Shown: positions 1-11,345, counted from the first letter of the stretch. The stretch: 64,000 nucleotides of DNA from Nitrosomonas sp. (GCF_019635155.1 NZ_JAHBZY010000004.1:111981-175980), one strand, 5' to 3'. Notes: generated by a model from the sequence alone, not told the origin. Program-made: numbers and translations.

Positions 1-749
1 ATATCCTGCAAGTTACTGGGACAATACCCGGCTATATCGGCCCCATTGGTTTAGACGCTTGTATTATCGCCGATCAAGCGGTTATCAATATGAGCAATTT
101 TGTCATCGGCGCAAACAAGGAAGGTTTTCACTTCATGAATGTCAATTTTGATCGCGATCTTAGTATACCCAAGCATGTATTTGACATCAGAAATGTCGTG
201 CCGGGCGATACTTCACCTGATGGCAAAGGTCCATTAGAAATCTGCCGCGGAATTGAAGTGGGACATATTTTCCAATTACGGACAAAGTACTCTGAGATTA
301 TGAAAGCCACTTACCTGGACGAGTCCGGGCACACCAGAAATATGGAAATGGGCTGCTATGGTATCGGTGTATCGCGCATTGTCGCAGCCGCCATTGAGCA
401 GAATCATGATGACCATGGTATTATTTTTCCATCGGCCATGGCCCCTTTTCAGCTCGTAATCATCCCAATTGGTTTACATAAAAACGCTCAAATCCAGGAA
501 ATCGTGGAAAAACTATACAAACAGTTCATCAATGCACACATCGAAGTTCTTCTTGATGATCGAAACGAGCGTCCAGGAGTAATGTTTGCGGATGCCGAAT
601 TAATGGGTATTCCTCATCGAATCGTCATAGGCGAACGCGGACTTAAGGAATCAACCGTTGAATATCAAGGCCGTAGCGATCAAGCTTCACAAGCAGTACC
701 CTTTGATCATATCCTTTCATTTATCACAGCCAGGCTATGCAAAAATTAA
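1..749 (+). CDS. proS: Prolyl-tRNA synthetase, C-terminal part
   Basis: Charges tRNA-Pro with proline in the cytoplasm. The gene enters from the left edge; the reading frame is open from base 3 and ends at 749, so about 249 C-terminal residues are visible. They show the end of the editing insertion (a stretch around [17 protein letters not shown]), class II motif 3 ([17 protein letters not shown], with the conserved arginine) and the anticodon-binding domain ([18 protein letters not shown]). This is the bacterial long type with an insertion domain, judged from the sequence before motif 3. The 3' end overlaps the next gene by 13 bases, so the two are probably cotranscribed. The methionine at 90 is internal and not the start. 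Confidence 0.96.
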   Translation, partial: ILQVTGTIPGYIGPIGLDACIIADQAVINMSNFVIGANKEGFHFMNVNFDRDLSIPKHVFDIRNVVPGDTSPDGKGPLEICRGIEVGHIFQLRTKYSEIMKATYLDESGHTRNMEMGCYGIGVSRIVAAAIEQNHDDHGIIFPSAMAPFQLVIIPIGLHKNAQIQEIVEKLYKQFINAHIEVLLDDRNERPGVMFADAELMGIPHRIVIGERGLKESTVEYQGRSDQASQAVPFDHILSFITARLCKN

Positions 750-1327
750 TATTAACCATCACCACCTTATTATTTCCCGGAATTACAGCCGCTAATAACC
801 CGCATTATGAGCAGCTGGCCACCAATACCCAGGCCATTATCCTTCACGAAACAAGCGACCAGGCAGCTTCTTACACGGAGTATGCAGCTGTGGCTGACAA
901 TGTCACCTGGCTTGTCAACATGAGCCGCCGCTTGGAAAAATACATACCGGATTTACTCGAACGTGAAGCTTTTTTAAGAACTGTATTCTACGAAGCGACA
1001 CGCGCAGGATTAGATCCTCAGCTCGTTCTGAGTGTCATTCAAGTTGAAAGCGGTTTTAAGAAATACGCCGTTTCCCATGCTGGCGCTCGCGGTTATATGC
1101 AAATAATGCCTTTTTGGGTTGGTGTTATCGGACACCAGAACCACAATTTATTTCATCTACGTCTTAATTTACGGTATGGTTGCACTATCTTGCGTCACTA
1201 CTTGGATAAAGAAAAAGGCGATTATTTCCGGGCGCTTGGGAGATACAACGGCAGCCTGGGCGCCGCTTCATATCCACAATCAGTCTTTAATAAATGGCAA
1301 ACCACATGGCGCTACACGTCATCTTGA
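737..1327 (+). CDS. Small lytic transglycosylase (SLT domain), periplasmic
   Basis: Predicted murein lytic transglycosylase that cleaves the MurNAc-GlcNAc bond. It has 196 residues with an N-terminal signal peptide (residues 1 to about 19, [19 protein letters not shown]). The SLT fold covers about residues 75-190: the ES motif IQVESGF holds the likely catalytic glutamate at 104, followed by [12 protein letters not shown] and the tail motif [10 protein letters not shown]. The start codon lies inside the end of proS (13-base overlap), which implies translational coupling. A transglycosylase directly after proS is a common arrangement in betaproteobacteria (recalled, not checked). It is much shorter than Slt70, so it is a single-domain housekeeping or assembly enzyme; its specific partner is unknown. 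Confidence 0.88.
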   Translation: MQKLILTITTLLFPGITAANNPHYEQLATNTQAIILHETSDQAASYTEYAAVADNVTWLVNMSRRLEKYIPDLLEREAFLRTVFYEATRAGLDPQLVLSVIQVESGFKKYAVSHAGARGYMQIMPFWVGVIGHQNHNLFHLRLNLRYGCTILRHYLDKEKGDYFRALGRYNGSLGAASYPQSVFNKWQTTWRYTSS

Positions 1328-1360
1328 TGCACACGGCTTTTGTAAGATTAATGTGCCGAA

Positions 1361-1822
1361 TTATTTTTTCTCGATCGACTTTGCTTCAATAAAGTTTTCT
1401 ATACTCTCTCTCGAAATAATGCCGAGTTGACGCGCCGCAGGATTACCCTCAGGATCGTAAAAATAAGTACTGGGCAATAGCGAGATCTCATCCAATTGAG
1501 ATGCGATCTGGCGATTGCCCAATACAATCGGATAGCTGATTGACATTGACCGCACAAACTCCATAACGACCCGCGGGTCACCTGAGTCCATCGCCACACC
1601 GATCACCATAATGTCCTTACGATCTTTGTAAAGAGAAATTAAATCAGGAATTTCCTTCAAACATGGCGGACACCAGGTTGCCCAGAAATTTACCAACACC
1701 CACCGCCCCTTATAATCTTCAAGCTTATGGATTTTCCCTGTCGCATCTTGAAATTGGAACCCATGCGCCTGGGCGCTCAGTATCAGCAAGAATATGCAAA
1801 AAGCCGCCATTGAATTTTTCAT
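1361..1822 (-). CDS. TlpA-like thioredoxin-family protein, exported
   Basis: Thiol-disulfide oxidoreductase of the TlpA/ResA type, expected in the periplasm. From the ATG at 1822 the product has 153 residues with a hydrophobic signal segment (AAFCIFLLILSAQAHG), then a thioredoxin fold with active site WCPPC at about residues 50-54 inside NFWATWCPPCLKEIP. The cis-proline region is LLPSTYFYDPEGN. A GTG at 1846 would add eight residues and would overlap the leuA stop; I prefer the ATG because the signal peptide then starts properly. It follows leuA on the same strand almost without a gap, so it is the last gene of that transcript. The substrate, for example cytochrome c maturation proteins, cannot be told from sequence. 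Confidence 0.85.
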   Translation of the reverse strand: MKNSMAAFCIFLLILSAQAHGFQFQDATGKIHKLEDYKGRWVLVNFWATWCPPCLKEIPDLISLYKDRKDIMVIGVAMDSGDPRVVMEFVRSMSISYPIVLGNRQIASQLDEISLLPSTYFYDPEGNPAARQLGIISRESIENFIEAKSIEKK

Positions 1823-1845
1823 ATTTCGCACACCGTCACACCGCA

Positions 1846-3378
1846 CTATACTTGCGGATGAGCCCGCTCTAATTTACTACAAAGCTTATTTAATGCGCTC
1901 AAATAAGCTTTTGCCGAAGCGACGACAATATCGGTATCCGCTCCATGGCCATTTACGATGCGATCGAATTTACGCAATCTGACCGTAACTTCCCCCTGAG
2001 CGTCGGTACCGCTGGTGATATTGTTAACTGAGAACAATTGGAGCTCGGCACCACTCGTTAGCAATTTTTCGATCGCTCGAAAGGTTGCATCGACCGGCCC
2101 GCTTCCCTGAGATTCAGCATGCATCTCATTGCCATTGTCGGAAATCACTATCCGCGCATAAGGAATTTCACCTGTCTCGCAATGAATGGTCAGCGATATG
2201 AGTCGGTAGCACTCATGCAATACCAATTCTTCTTCCGAAGCCAATGCATGTAGATCTTCATCGAATATTTCATGCTTCTTGTCCGCCAATTCCTTGAAAC
2301 GCATAAACATGTTGTTGAGCATCTCTTCGGATTCCAGTTCGATTCCCAGTTCCATTAGTCGGCTGCGAAATGCATTCCGGCCCGAATGTTTTCCAAGCAA
2401 TAGCTTATTGGCATTCCAGCCTACATCTTGTGCACGCATGATTTCGTAGGTTTCCCGATGCTTTAGCACACCATCTTGATGAATGCCTGATTCGTGAGCG
2501 AATGCATTGGCTCCGACAATCGCTTTATTGGGCTGCACCGGAAAACCGGTAATACCGGAAACCAACTTACTGGCTGCCACAATATGCGTAGCATCAATTT
2601 TCGTGTCGCAAGAAAAGAAATCCTGGCGCGTACGCACAGCCATCACAATCTCTTCCAGTGCAGCATTTCCCGCTCTCTCGCCCAAGCCATTGATCGTACA
2701 CTCAACCTGCCGCGCGCCATTCATTACGGCAGCGAGTGAATTGGCAACCGCCAACCCCAAATCGTTGTGGCAATGCACCGAGAAAGTCGCTTTGTCAGAA
2801 TTAGGAATACGTTCGCGCAAATTAAGAATAAGCTTACCGAATTGCTCTGGCATGGTATAACCAACCGTATCCGGAATATTGAGCGTACTCGCACCCGCAT
2901 CAATGACCGCTTCCAGAATCCTACACAAAAAATCGATTTCTGAACGCCCCGCATCTTCCGGTGAAAATTCAACATTATCGGTATATTGGCGCGCCCATTT
3001 GACAGCCTTTACAGCTTGCGCAATCACCTGATCAGGCGACATTCTCAGCTTATTCTTCATATGAATGGGCGATGTTGCAATAAAAGTGTGGATACGCGCA
3101 GAGTTTGCACCACTCAACGCTTCACCTGCACGTTGAATGTCCGATTCGATCGCTCGGGCTAAACCACACACCACACTTTCCTTGACCGTATCCGCTACTG
3201 CTTTGACAGCTTCAAAATCGCCATTCGATGCAGCCGGAAAACCGGCTTCAATAACATCCACACCCATCCGTTCCAGTTGCCAAGCAATGCGCACCTTTTC
3301 TTCTTTAGTCATAGAAGCGCCGGGGCTTTGTTCGCCGTCGCGCAGTGTTGTATCAAAAATAATTAAATGGTCTTGCAT
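1846..3378 (-). CDS. leuA: 2-isopropylmalate synthase
   Basis: First committed step of leucine synthesis: condenses acetyl-CoA with 2-ketoisovalerate. About 510 residues, the usual length for the bacterial long form. The N-terminal HMGL-like barrel starts with the signature [14 protein letters not shown]; metal-binding histidines lie in [15 protein letters not shown]; the C-terminal allosteric LeuA dimer domain follows from about residue 390 ([16 protein letters not shown]). Two adjacent ATGs occur; the second (3378) stands seven bases from a GGAGA ribosome site and is chosen. It is downstream of pssA on the same strand but separated by about 230 bases with a promoter, a Leu-rich mini-ORF and a terminator-like hairpin, so it is probably separately controlled by leucine supply. 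Confidence 0.96.
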   Translation of the reverse strand: MQDHLIIFDTTLRDGEQSPGASMTKEEKVRIAWQLERMGVDVIEAGFPAASNGDFEAVKAVADTVKESVVCGLARAIESDIQRAGEALSGANSARIHTFIATSPIHMKNKLRMSPDQVIAQAVKAVKWARQYTDNVEFSPEDAGRSEIDFLCRILEAVIDAGASTLNIPDTVGYTMPEQFGKLILNLRERIPNSDKATFSVHCHNDLGLAVANSLAAVMNGARQVECTINGLGERAGNAALEEIVMAVRTRQDFFSCDTKIDATHIVAASKLVSGITGFPVQPNKAIVGANAFAHESGIHQDGVLKHRETYEIMRAQDVGWNANKLLLGKHSGRNAFRSRLMELGIELESEEMLNNMFMRFKELADKKHEIFDEDLHALASEEELVLHECYRLISLTIHCETGEIPYARIVISDNGNEMHAESQGSGPVDATFRAIEKLLTSGAELQLFSVNNITSGTDAQGEVTVRLRKFDRIVNGHGADTDIVVASAKAYLSALNKLCSKLERAHPQV

Positions 3379-3416
3379 CATGTGCTCTCCACTTGAGGAA
3401 GAAATCTTAAAGAATA

Positions 3417-3441
3417 ATAAAATCCGTCATTCGGATTTTAT
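3417..3441 (-). terminator. Terminator-like hairpin in the leuA leader (candidate attenuator)
   Basis: A perfect 10-bp stem (ATAAAATCCG / CGGATTTTAT) with a 5-base loop, followed on the minus strand by TATTCTTT. It sits about 40 bases before the leuA start. It could terminate the pssA transcript or act as a leucine-responsive attenuator for leuA; the leader ORF and promoter upstream favour the latter. Confidence 0.7.
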
Positions 3442-3471
3442 AGGGAAGAAATGAAGTAGGGATAGAAAATT

Positions 3472-3561
3472 TTAGCGCGCTGGGCGCAATAATAGAGCCG
3501 ATAATTTTTTTATCGGAGAAAGCAGTACGGTAAGCGGTGAACAACTGTTTTTGGAATACAT
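3472..3561 (-). CDS. Candidate leucine leader peptide (29 aa)
   Basis: A 29-codon frame starting ATG at 3561 with product MYSKNSCSPLTVL, then LSPIKKLSALLLRPAR. It has seven leucines, including three in a row (CTA TTA TTG) close to the stop. Within it lies a perfect 7-bp inverted repeat (3498-3516, CCGATAA / TTATCGG), and a terminator-like hairpin follows about 30 bases after its stop. This is the layout of an amino-acid attenuator. Against it: no Shine-Dalgarno is visible, and the predicted transcription start lies only a few bases before the ATG, so it would have to be translated from a nearly leaderless message. Confidence 0.35.
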   Translation of the reverse strand: MYSKNSCSPLTVLLSPIKKLSALLLRPAR

Positions 3562-3571
3562 AATGGAAGCG

Positions 3572-3600
3572 ACTATAAATATTTTTTGCTTTCTATGCAA
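3572..3600 (-). promoter_or_regulatory. Candidate sigma-70 promoter for leuA
   Basis: Minus-strand -35 element TTGCAT and -10 element TATAGT with 17-base spacing, immediately after the pssA stop. The expected transcription start is near 3565, about 190 bases upstream of leuA. The -10 matches consensus at five of six positions; the -35 is weaker. Confidence 0.5.
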
Positions 3601-3606
3601 TAGGTA

Positions 3607-4389
3607 CTAGCGATTAGATTCGTCCGGATTTCTTTTGCTTTTACCAAAACGCCATAATTTAATGAAATATCCCGAAAATGCATAAGCAGCAAAAAGAATG
3701 AATAGCACCAAAGGCGGATGACTTGGAATCAGAACAAAAAAGAACAACACCAATAACAGAACAGTAAAAAACGGCACTCGGCGCCGTAAGTTTATCTCTT
3801 TACCGCTATAGAATGGAATATTACTCACCATCGTTAATGCAGCAAACAAAGTCACGATACTTGCCAGCCATTTGATGTCGTTTCCCTGAATGTCAAAGTT
3901 CAACATGACCCATACCAATCCGGCTATTAATGCAGCAGCAGCCGGACTGGGTAATCCTTGGAAAAAGCGTTTATCGATTACTTCAATATTGGTGTTAAAA
4001 CGGGCTAATCGCAATGCTGCGCAGGCGCAGTAAATAAATGCGATAATCCATCCCCATTGCTCCATCTCCTTCAATGCCCACTCATAAACAATCAACGCAG
4101 GTGCGACCCCGAATGAAACCATGTCAGACATGCTATCGTATTCAGCACCGAACTCACTTTGAGTCCCGGTCAGGCGCGCCACCCGGCCATCCAATCCATC
4201 CAATACCATGGCAATAAAAACAGCGATCGCTGAATATTCAAAATTCCCGTTCATTGCCTGCACGATCGCATAAAACCCGGCGAATAACGCAGCCGTCGTA
4301 AACAAATTAGGCAACAAATAGATACCCCGCCGGCGAAGCCGGGATTTGATCACAATGCGTTCTGGTAGTGAATCAGGTGTCAGTGGCAT
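3607..4389 (-). CDS. pssA: CDP-diacylglycerol--serine O-phosphatidyltransferase
   Basis: Integral membrane enzyme that makes phosphatidylserine from CDP-diacylglycerol and serine. 260 residues from the ATG at 4389, which has an AAGGCAG ribosome site; a TTG at 4410 would add seven residues. The CDP-alcohol phosphotransferase signature is complete: DGLDGRVARLTG followed by GAEYDSMSD, giving DGx2ARx8Gx3Dx3D. Several membrane segments follow (for example AAAALIAGLVWVMLNF and VLLLVLFFFVLIPSHPPLVL). It is the next gene after psd, which decarboxylates its product, so the pair forms the phosphatidylethanolamine pathway. The short, membrane-embedded type differs from the soluble E. coli PssA. Confidence 0.94.
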   Translation of the reverse strand: MPLTPDSLPERIVIKSRLRRRGIYLLPNLFTTAALFAGFYAIVQAMNGNFEYSAIAVFIAMVLDGLDGRVARLTGTQSEFGAEYDSMSDMVSFGVAPALIVYEWALKEMEQWGWIIAFIYCACAALRLARFNTNIEVIDKRFFQGLPSPAAAALIAGLVWVMLNFDIQGNDIKWLASIVTLFAALTMVSNIPFYSGKEINLRRRVPFFTVLLLVLFFFVLIPSHPPLVLFILFAAYAFSGYFIKLWRFGKSKRNPDESNR

Positions 4390-4523
4390 TTGGCTGCCTT
4401 GAAGGCACAAAAAATATAAAATCCAATGGATTAAATTACGCTAGAAATAGTTTCTCTTCAACGTTCCCAATCCAACACTGGCTGGCTTTGCAGAAACAGG
4501 CCTGGTACGAACACTAATTTGCT

Positions 4524-5189
4524 TCAGCCAGGTGCGTTGGCCTCTTCACGAAATTCCGCCAATATGGATGTTGTTGCAAAGACTTTATCGCCGATATTGA
4601 CATTAATTTTAGTATTCAGCGGTAAATACACATCGACTCTCGAACCAAATCGAATAAACCCGAAGCGTTGTCCTCTTGCCAAATGATCACCAAGCGAAGT
4701 ATGGCAAATTATCCGTTTTGCAATCAAACCCGCCACTTGAACACAAGTCACATCCGCGCCATTATCGGTTTTAATCCATAAGGCGTTGCGTTCATTTTCC
4801 AGTGAAGCTTTGGGCAAATCGGCATTAATAAATTTTCCCGGGAAATACCACCGGTTGCGTACTTCGCCATCAACCGGACTACGGTTGGAATGAACGTTAA
4901 ATACATTCATAAAAACGCTGATTTTAATTGCGTCTCTCTCTAAAAAAGGATCGTGTGTTTTCTCAACCGCCACTATTCGGCCATCAGCAGGCGCCAAAAC
5001 AGCATTCAGGACAACCGGTACTTCCCGTGGTGGATCTCGAAAAAATTGTAATACAAAAATGGCAATTACCCAGAATGGTATTGCCCAATACCAGTCAACA
5101 AAGAAGGTCACACTGATCGCTGCTGCAAACGCAATCGCGATATGCAACCAGCCTTCGCGCGCGATGATAGGATAAGGATAGTAAGCCAT
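4524..5189 (-). CDS. psd: Phosphatidylserine decarboxylase proenzyme (short type)
   Basis: Converts phosphatidylserine to phosphatidylethanolamine. 221 residues, the short class found beside pssA in many bacteria. An N-terminal pair of membrane segments (about residues 13-50) is followed by the catalytic core with [11 protein letters not shown] and [11 protein letters not shown]. In this family the serine of the GS pair is the self-cleavage site and becomes the pyruvoyl group. It lies between ilvC and pssA, all on the minus strand with modest gaps (58 and 134 bases), so it is likely cotranscribed with pssA. Confidence 0.94.
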   Translation of the reverse strand: MAYYPYPIIAREGWLHIAIAFAAAISVTFFVDWYWAIPFWVIAIFVLQFFRDPPREVPVVLNAVLAPADGRIVAVEKTHDPFLERDAIKISVFMNVFNVHSNRSPVDGEVRNRWYFPGKFINADLPKASLENERNALWIKTDNGADVTCVQVAGLIAKRIICHTSLGDHLARGQRFGFIRFGSRVDVYLPLNTKINVNIGDKVFATTSILAEFREEANAPG

Positions 5190-5247
5190 GAAATAAGCTA
5201 AGCCAAAAACAAAATTAATGTAAGAAATTCAATCAGGATAAAAATTC

Positions 5248-6354
<1,107 letters not shown>

Positions 6355-6383
6355 TCAAGATTCGAGTTAATCGCCAATAGAAA

Positions 6384-6875
6384 TTATACCTTTAAAATCC
6401 ATTCCCCACGCCCAATACCGGATGCGCCTGTACGCACTGTCTCCAGAACAGCGCTCTTGCTGACAGCTTCAAGAAACGCATCCAGCTTTGAACTCGTACC
6501 TGTCAATTCAATCGTAAATGACTTTTCTGTGACATCAATAATGGAACCGCGGAAAATTTCGGAAAGTCGCTTGATCTCTTCTCGATCAGTTCCGATTGCA
6601 CGCACTTTTACCAGCATCAGCTCCCGTTCGATATGGTTACCGTCATTCAAGTCAACAATTTTAACCACTTCAATCAGCTTGTTTAATTGTTTTGTCACCT
6701 GCTCCACAACATCATCGGATCCCACAGTGACCAGCGTCATACGGGATAGGGTCGGGTCCTCCGTTGGCGCCACAGAAAGTGACTCGATATTGTAACCACG
6801 AGCGGAGAACAGACCGGCTACTCGAGATAAGGCTCCCGCCTCATTTTCCATCAATAAAGAAATTATATGTCGCAT
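6384..6875 (-). CDS. ilvH: Acetolactate synthase small (regulatory) subunit
   Basis: Regulatory subunit that activates the catalytic subunit IlvB/IlvI and confers valine feedback inhibition. 163 residues, standard for IlvH. The N-terminal ACT domain is intact (MRHIISLLMENEAGALSRVA, then FSARGYNIESLSV); the C-terminal ALS_ss_C domain follows from about residue 85. It begins four bases after the stop of the large-subunit gene, indicating translational coupling and a fixed stoichiometry. Confidence 0.97.
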   Translation of the reverse strand: MRHIISLLMENEAGALSRVAGLFSARGYNIESLSVAPTEDPTLSRMTLVTVGSDDVVEQVTKQLNKLIEVVKIVDLNDGNHIERELMLVKVRAIGTDREEIKRLSEIFRGSIIDVTEKSFTIELTGTSSKLDAFLEAVSKSAVLETVRTGASGIGRGEWILKV

Positions 6876-6879
6876 TTAT

Positions 6880-8583
6880 TCACACCAAAATCATCTCAGA
6901 AAGCCCTTTTCCACCTGGCACCATTGGAAAAACATTCTCAGTCTGATCCGTAATGAAATCCAAAAATACCAATTGATCTTTGAGCTTAAAGGCATCTTTT
7001 AAGGCATCTTCTATATCTCCAGGTTTTTCGATGCGCATCCCGACGTGCCCATAGCTCTCTGCTAATTTAATAAAGTCCGGCAGTGCATCCATATAGGACT
7101 CCGCATAGCGATTGCCATGAAAGAATTCTTGCCATTGTCTTACCATACCCATATAACGATTGTTTAAATTAACAATTTTCAGCGGCAAGCGATATTGTTT
7201 ACATGTTGACAATTCCTGGATACACATCTGAATACTTGCTTCACCTGTAATACAGGCTACTTTTCCTTTCGGATTGGCCAATTGCACTCCCATTGCTGCC
7301 GGCATGCCAAACCCCATCGTACCCAGTCCACCCGAATTGATCCAGCGGCGCGGCTTATCAAATTTATAAAACTGTGCGGCCCACATCTGATGCTGTCCGA
7401 CATCGGAAGTAACAAAAGCGTCTCCTTTCGTGATGTCAAACAATTTCTCTATGACCATCTGCGGTTTAATGATGTTGCTATCCCGATCAAATTTCAGGCA
7501 ATCCCGCTCCCGCCAGAGATCTATCTGTTTCCACCATTCCTTCAACGCCGCTTGATCTGATTTTTCTTTTTCGGATTTCAGCAATTTTATTAATTCTTTC
7601 AGCACATCCAAAACATCACCGACGATCGGAACATCCACTTTTACACGTTTTGAAATCGATGATGGATCAATATCAATATGAATGATTTTCCTATTTTCAT
7701 TGTAAAAATGCTTTGGATTACCGATTACACGATCGTCAAACCGGGCGCCGACCGCCACCAGCACATCGCAATATTGCATCGCCATATTCGCTTCATAAGT
7801 GCCGTGCATGCCCAGCATGCCCAAGGATTGCTTATCGGTCCCCGGATAACCGCCCAATCCCATCAAAGTATTAGTGCATGGAAAATTCAGCAACTGCGTT
7901 AACTCGGTCAATTGGGCCGCAGCATCGCTCAAGATCACACCACCGCCCGCATAAATCATTGGGCGTTTGGCGCTCAATATCAAATCCGCCGCTTTCTTGA
8001 TTTGCCTAGCGTGCCCCTTTACCACCGGATTATAAGAACGCATTGTTACCTTGTCCGGATAGACAAACTTCGTTTTTTGTTGCGAGATATCTTTTGGAAT
8101 ATCAACGAGAACAGGACCCGGACGTCCGGTCGAAGCGATATAAAAAGCTTTCTTGATAGTTTGCGCTAACTCAGCCACATCCTTCACCAGAAAATTATGC
8201 TTTACACATGGGCGTGTAATACCGACTGTATCGACTTCCTGAAAGGCATCCAAACCAATGGCGCTGGTCGGCACCTGACCGCTAATAATTACCATGGGAA
8301 TTGAATCCATGTACGCAGTCGCAATCCCTGTCACAGCATTGGTAAGCCCCGGCCCGGAAGTAACGAGCGCAACACCCACCTTATTACTAGAGCGCGCGTA
8401 ACCATCCGCTGCATGTAACGCAGCCTGCTCATGGCGCACTAAAATGTGACGAACTTTATCTTGCTTAAACAGTTCATCGTAAATGAATAACACAGCGCCA
8501 CCAGGATAGCCGAAAATACATTGCACCCCTTCTTCTTGCAAGCACCGTATGGTAATTTCAGCACCGGTCAGTTCTACACTCAT
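6880..8583 (-). CDS. ilvB: Acetolactate synthase large (catalytic) subunit
   Basis: ThDP-dependent enzyme making acetolactate from two pyruvates, or acetohydroxybutyrate from pyruvate and 2-ketobutyrate. 567 residues. The N-terminal ThDP-binding domain has the catalytic glutamate in VRHEQAALHAADGYA; the central FAD-binding domain follows; the C-terminal ThDP domain has GEASIQMCIQELS leading to NLNNRYMGMVRQW, with glutamate in place of the usual aspartate of the Mg-binding motif, a substitution I recall as common in betaproteobacterial homologues. The symbol could equally be ilvI; with ilvH next to it many annotations use ilvI. It is first in the ilvBHC operon; the 115-base gap to tldD can hold its promoter. 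Confidence 0.96.
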   Translation of the reverse strand: MSVELTGAEITIRCLQEEGVQCIFGYPGGAVLFIYDELFKQDKVRHILVRHEQAALHAADGYARSSNKVGVALVTSGPGLTNAVTGIATAYMDSIPMVIISGQVPTSAIGLDAFQEVDTVGITRPCVKHNFLVKDVAELAQTIKKAFYIASTGRPGPVLVDIPKDISQQKTKFVYPDKVTMRSYNPVVKGHARQIKKAADLILSAKRPMIYAGGGVILSDAAAQLTELTQLLNFPCTNTLMGLGGYPGTDKQSLGMLGMHGTYEANMAMQYCDVLVAVGARFDDRVIGNPKHFYNENRKIIHIDIDPSSISKRVKVDVPIVGDVLDVLKELIKLLKSEKEKSDQAALKEWWKQIDLWRERDCLKFDRDSNIIKPQMVIEKLFDITKGDAFVTSDVGQHQMWAAQFYKFDKPRRWINSGGLGTMGFGMPAAMGVQLANPKGKVACITGEASIQMCIQELSTCKQYRLPLKIVNLNNRYMGMVRQWQEFFHGNRYAESYMDALPDFIKLAESYGHVGMRIEKPGDIEDALKDAFKLKDQLVFLDFITDQTENVFPMVPGGKGLSEMILV

Positions 8584-8698
8584 GCCAATTGCATCCTAAT
8601 ATCAATTTCAATAACAATTCATAAAAAAATAACACCCGAAAACTCCGCTATCGTATCAAGAAACATCGTACCGCGAAGCGTAAGGTATTATTCAAAAA

Positions 8699-10171
8699 TT
8701 AAATGCCTGTTCCACCCACCGTCAAACCATCGACACGCAAGGTCGGCTGTCCTACACCAACAGGCACGCTTTGCCCCTCTTTGCCACAGGTACCGACTCC
8801 CGGATCAAGCAACATATCATTACCGATCATGGAAACCCGGGTTAATACATCCGGGCCGTTACCAATCAAAGTAGCACCTTTAATCGGGTACGTGATTTTC
8901 CCGTCTTCGATCATGTAGGCTTCTGCAGCCGAGAAAACAAATTTTCCACTGGTAATGTCAACTTGACCGCCCCCAAAATTGGCTGCGAATAACCCGTGTT
9001 TGACAGATGCTATAATCTCGGCTGGGTCCTTGTCGCCGTTTAACATATAGGTGTTGGTCATGCGCGGCATCGGAATATGCGCGAAAGATTCTCTTCGACC
9101 ATTGCCGGTCACCGGCAGATCCATCAACCGGGCATTTAGATTATCCTGCAAATAGCCGCGCAGTATGCCATCTTCTATCAATACAGTACATTGCGTCGGA
9201 TTACCTTCATCATCAATATTCAACGATCCCCGTCGTCGAGGAATAGTACCGTCATCGACCACGGTAACGCCCGGAGCCGCCACGCGCTGTCCAACACGAC
9301 CGGAGAATGCCGAACTTCCTTTACGGTTAAAATCCCCCTCCAACCCGTGACCAATCGCTTCATGCAGTAATATCCCCGGCCAACCGCTCGCCAAAACAAC
9401 CGTCATCGTACCAGCAGGTGCCGGGCGCGCATCCAGATTGACCACAGCTTGATGAACAGCTTGCTTGGCGTAGTCCTGTAAAATCTCGTCGGTAAAATAT
9501 TCATAACCAAAGCGCCCGCCACCGCCTGCCACCCCCTGTTCGCGACGGCCTTTTTCTTCGGCGATTACCTGCAAAGACAATCGGACTAGTGGCCTCACAT
9601 CGGCTGCCAGCGCCCCGTCACTTCGAGCAACCATTATCACTTCGTATTCGCCCGCCAATGACGCCACCACTTGCGTAATCCTGCGGTCAAGTTGCCGGGT
9701 AAAACGCTCCACCTTTTCCAGTAGCGCTACTTTCTCCGCGTCTCTTAGACTCGCAATCGGATCTTGAGGCAAATACAATTGTGTTCGTTGATCCAATCCA
9801 TTTCGCTTTACCACTTGAACCGCGTGCTGGCCACCTTGATTGGCGATCGCCCGTGTCGCCTGAGCGGCTGACATTAGCGCCGACATACTGATATCATCGG
9901 AATAAGCAAACCCGGTTTTTTCACCACAGATCGCACGAACACCGACGCCCTGGTCGATATTGAAGCTACCCGATTTCACAATACCTTCTTCCAGCATCCA
10001 GCCTTCAGAACGGCTATACTGAAAATAGAGATCCGCATAATCGATTCGATGAGACAACAACTGCCCCATCACTTGCTGCAATCCAGATTCATTCAGATCG
10101 TATGGCGTCAGCAAACAGCGATTTGCAATCGCTATAAAATCCTCACTCTCTGTATTTCCTTCAATGCTCAT
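8699..10171 (-). CDS. tldD: Metalloprotease TldD
   Basis: Zinc metalloprotease subunit that with TldE/PmbA degrades unfolded peptides (known for E. coli: microcin B17 maturation and CcdA turnover). About 490 residues from the ATG at 10171; a TTG at 10183 adds four. The metal site is [11 protein letters not shown] (HExxxH), as in TldD but not TldE. C-terminal glycine-rich segments ([26 protein letters not shown]) are typical. It follows the nitrilase-family gene by about 65 bases on the same strand; this pair occurs together in many betaproteobacteria. The partner pmbA is not in the window. Confidence 0.95.
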   Translation of the reverse strand: MSIEGNTESEDFIAIANRCLLTPYDLNESGLQQVMGQLLSHRIDYADLYFQYSRSEGWMLEEGIVKSGSFNIDQGVGVRAICGEKTGFAYSDDISMSALMSAAQATRAIANQGGQHAVQVVKRNGLDQRTQLYLPQDPIASLRDAEKVALLEKVERFTRQLDRRITQVVASLAGEYEVIMVARSDGALAADVRPLVRLSLQVIAEEKGRREQGVAGGGGRFGYEYFTDEILQDYAKQAVHQAVVNLDARPAPAGTMTVVLASGWPGILLHEAIGHGLEGDFNRKGSSAFSGRVGQRVAAPGVTVVDDGTIPRRRGSLNIDDEGNPTQCTVLIEDGILRGYLQDNLNARLMDLPVTGNGRRESFAHIPMPRMTNTYMLNGDKDPAEIIASVKHGLFAANFGGGQVDITSGKFVFSAAEAYMIEDGKITYPIKGATLIGNGPDVLTRVSMIGNDMLLDPGVGTCGKEGQSVPVGVGQPTLRVDGLTVGGTGI

Positions 10172-10236
10172 ATCGTAATTCAATTAATTGAGCTGCAGCC
10201 GCAATAAGTCCTCCATGATGCATGGATCTCATACGC

Positions 10237-11100
10237 TTAGCAGGGTTGTAAAATCCGATGATTCAAGGCTGGTAAATTGGCTCGCAAACTTGATTGATAA
10301 TCGGGATCGATTTTCGCCACAACGGCACCGGAACCACGCGGCAAACGCTCCACCACCACGCCCCATGGATCGACAATCATGCTGTCCCCATTGGTTTCGC
10401 GTCCATTAACGTGATAACCGCCTTGTCCAGGTGCTATAACATAAGCCATGTTTTCGACAGCGCGCGCGCGCACGAGAACTTCCCAGTGCGCTTTTCCAGT
10501 AATTGCCGTAAATGCAGCCGGTGCCAGGATGATATCAACTTTATCCATCAACCGGAATAATTCCGGAAACCTTAGATCGTAGCATATCGACAAGCCGATT
10601 CGACCAAAAGGGGAATTCACCGTCACCACTTTATCTCCCGCTTTTATGGTTTTTTCCTCGGCATAACATTCATGCCCCAGCTGCAAACCAAACAAATGAA
10701 TCTTGTCGTAACGAGCCACTTGCCGCCCGTCATCCGCATAAACCAAGCAACTATTATAGACTTTATTAGGATCAGGCGAGACCAGCGGCACCGAACCTCC
10801 TACCAACCATATTCCTAAACGTTTTGCTGTGTCACTCAGAAACTTTTGAATTGGCCCTTCGCCCGGTTGCTCCCGAACCGCCAGCTTATCCGTATCCTTC
10901 ATACCCATGATGCAAAAATACTCAGGCAACACAACCAATTTGGCGCCACGGCACACAGCATCTTCAATCAATCTCGCCGCCTCTTCGAGATTAGCGGACA
11001 CACTCGGTCCCGAAGCCATTTGTATCGCGGCCACACAAAATCCCTTATCGGCACCTTTATCGATGTTCAAGGAATGGTCTTTAACTGTATTTTTTAACAT
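10237..11100 (-). CDS. Carbon-nitrogen hydrolase (nitrilase superfamily amidase)
   Basis: Predicted omega-amidase or deaminated-glutathione amidase-like enzyme of the nitrilase superfamily. About 287 residues from the ATG at 11100 (a TTG at 11121 is possible). The catalytic triad is visible: glutamate in VVLPEYFCIMG, lysine in RYDKIHLFGLQLG, cysteine in LSICYDLRFPELF. The DLRFPELF block resembles Nit1/YbeM-type enzymes that act on deaminated glutathione; the exact substrate is an inference. It is upstream of tldD in a probable two-gene operon and divergent from glnE, with 245 bases of promoter space. Confidence 0.88.
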   Translation of the reverse strand: MLKNTVKDHSLNIDKGADKGFCVAAIQMASGPSVSANLEEAARLIEDAVCRGAKLVVLPEYFCIMGMKDTDKLAVREQPGEGPIQKFLSDTAKRLGIWLVGGSVPLVSPDPNKVYNSCLVYADDGRQVARYDKIHLFGLQLGHECYAEEKTIKAGDKVVTVNSPFGRIGLSICYDLRFPELFRLMDKVDIILAPAAFTAITGKAHWEVLVRARAVENMAYVIAPGQGGYHVNGRETNGDSMIVDPWGVVVERLPRGSGAVVAKIDPDYQSSLRANLPALNHRILQPC

Positions 11101-11345
11101 ACTTCGTTTACTCTGATTCAATCTTTTCCAAAAAACTTAAAAAATATCACACTGGATATTTTAAAAAATCTGTTTTATTATCAGCCCGTTCCAGTATATA
11201 TACTATGCACGGCATCGAACCGATCTTATCCATGTCGAATTCTAGCATTTAGTAGGATAACGATCTATTTCGTTTTATACGGTATTTTATCCAACGCTTT
11301 AAAGTAAGCTTCCTGATCAGCTACATAATTAACATCAATTCAACA

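Noticed and set aside
6880-8583. Glutamate instead of aspartate in the Mg/ThDP motif of acetolactate synthase (GEASIQM).
   Set aside because: I recall the same substitution in many betaproteobacterial IlvB proteins; the rest of the enzyme is normal, so it is not a sign of inactivation.
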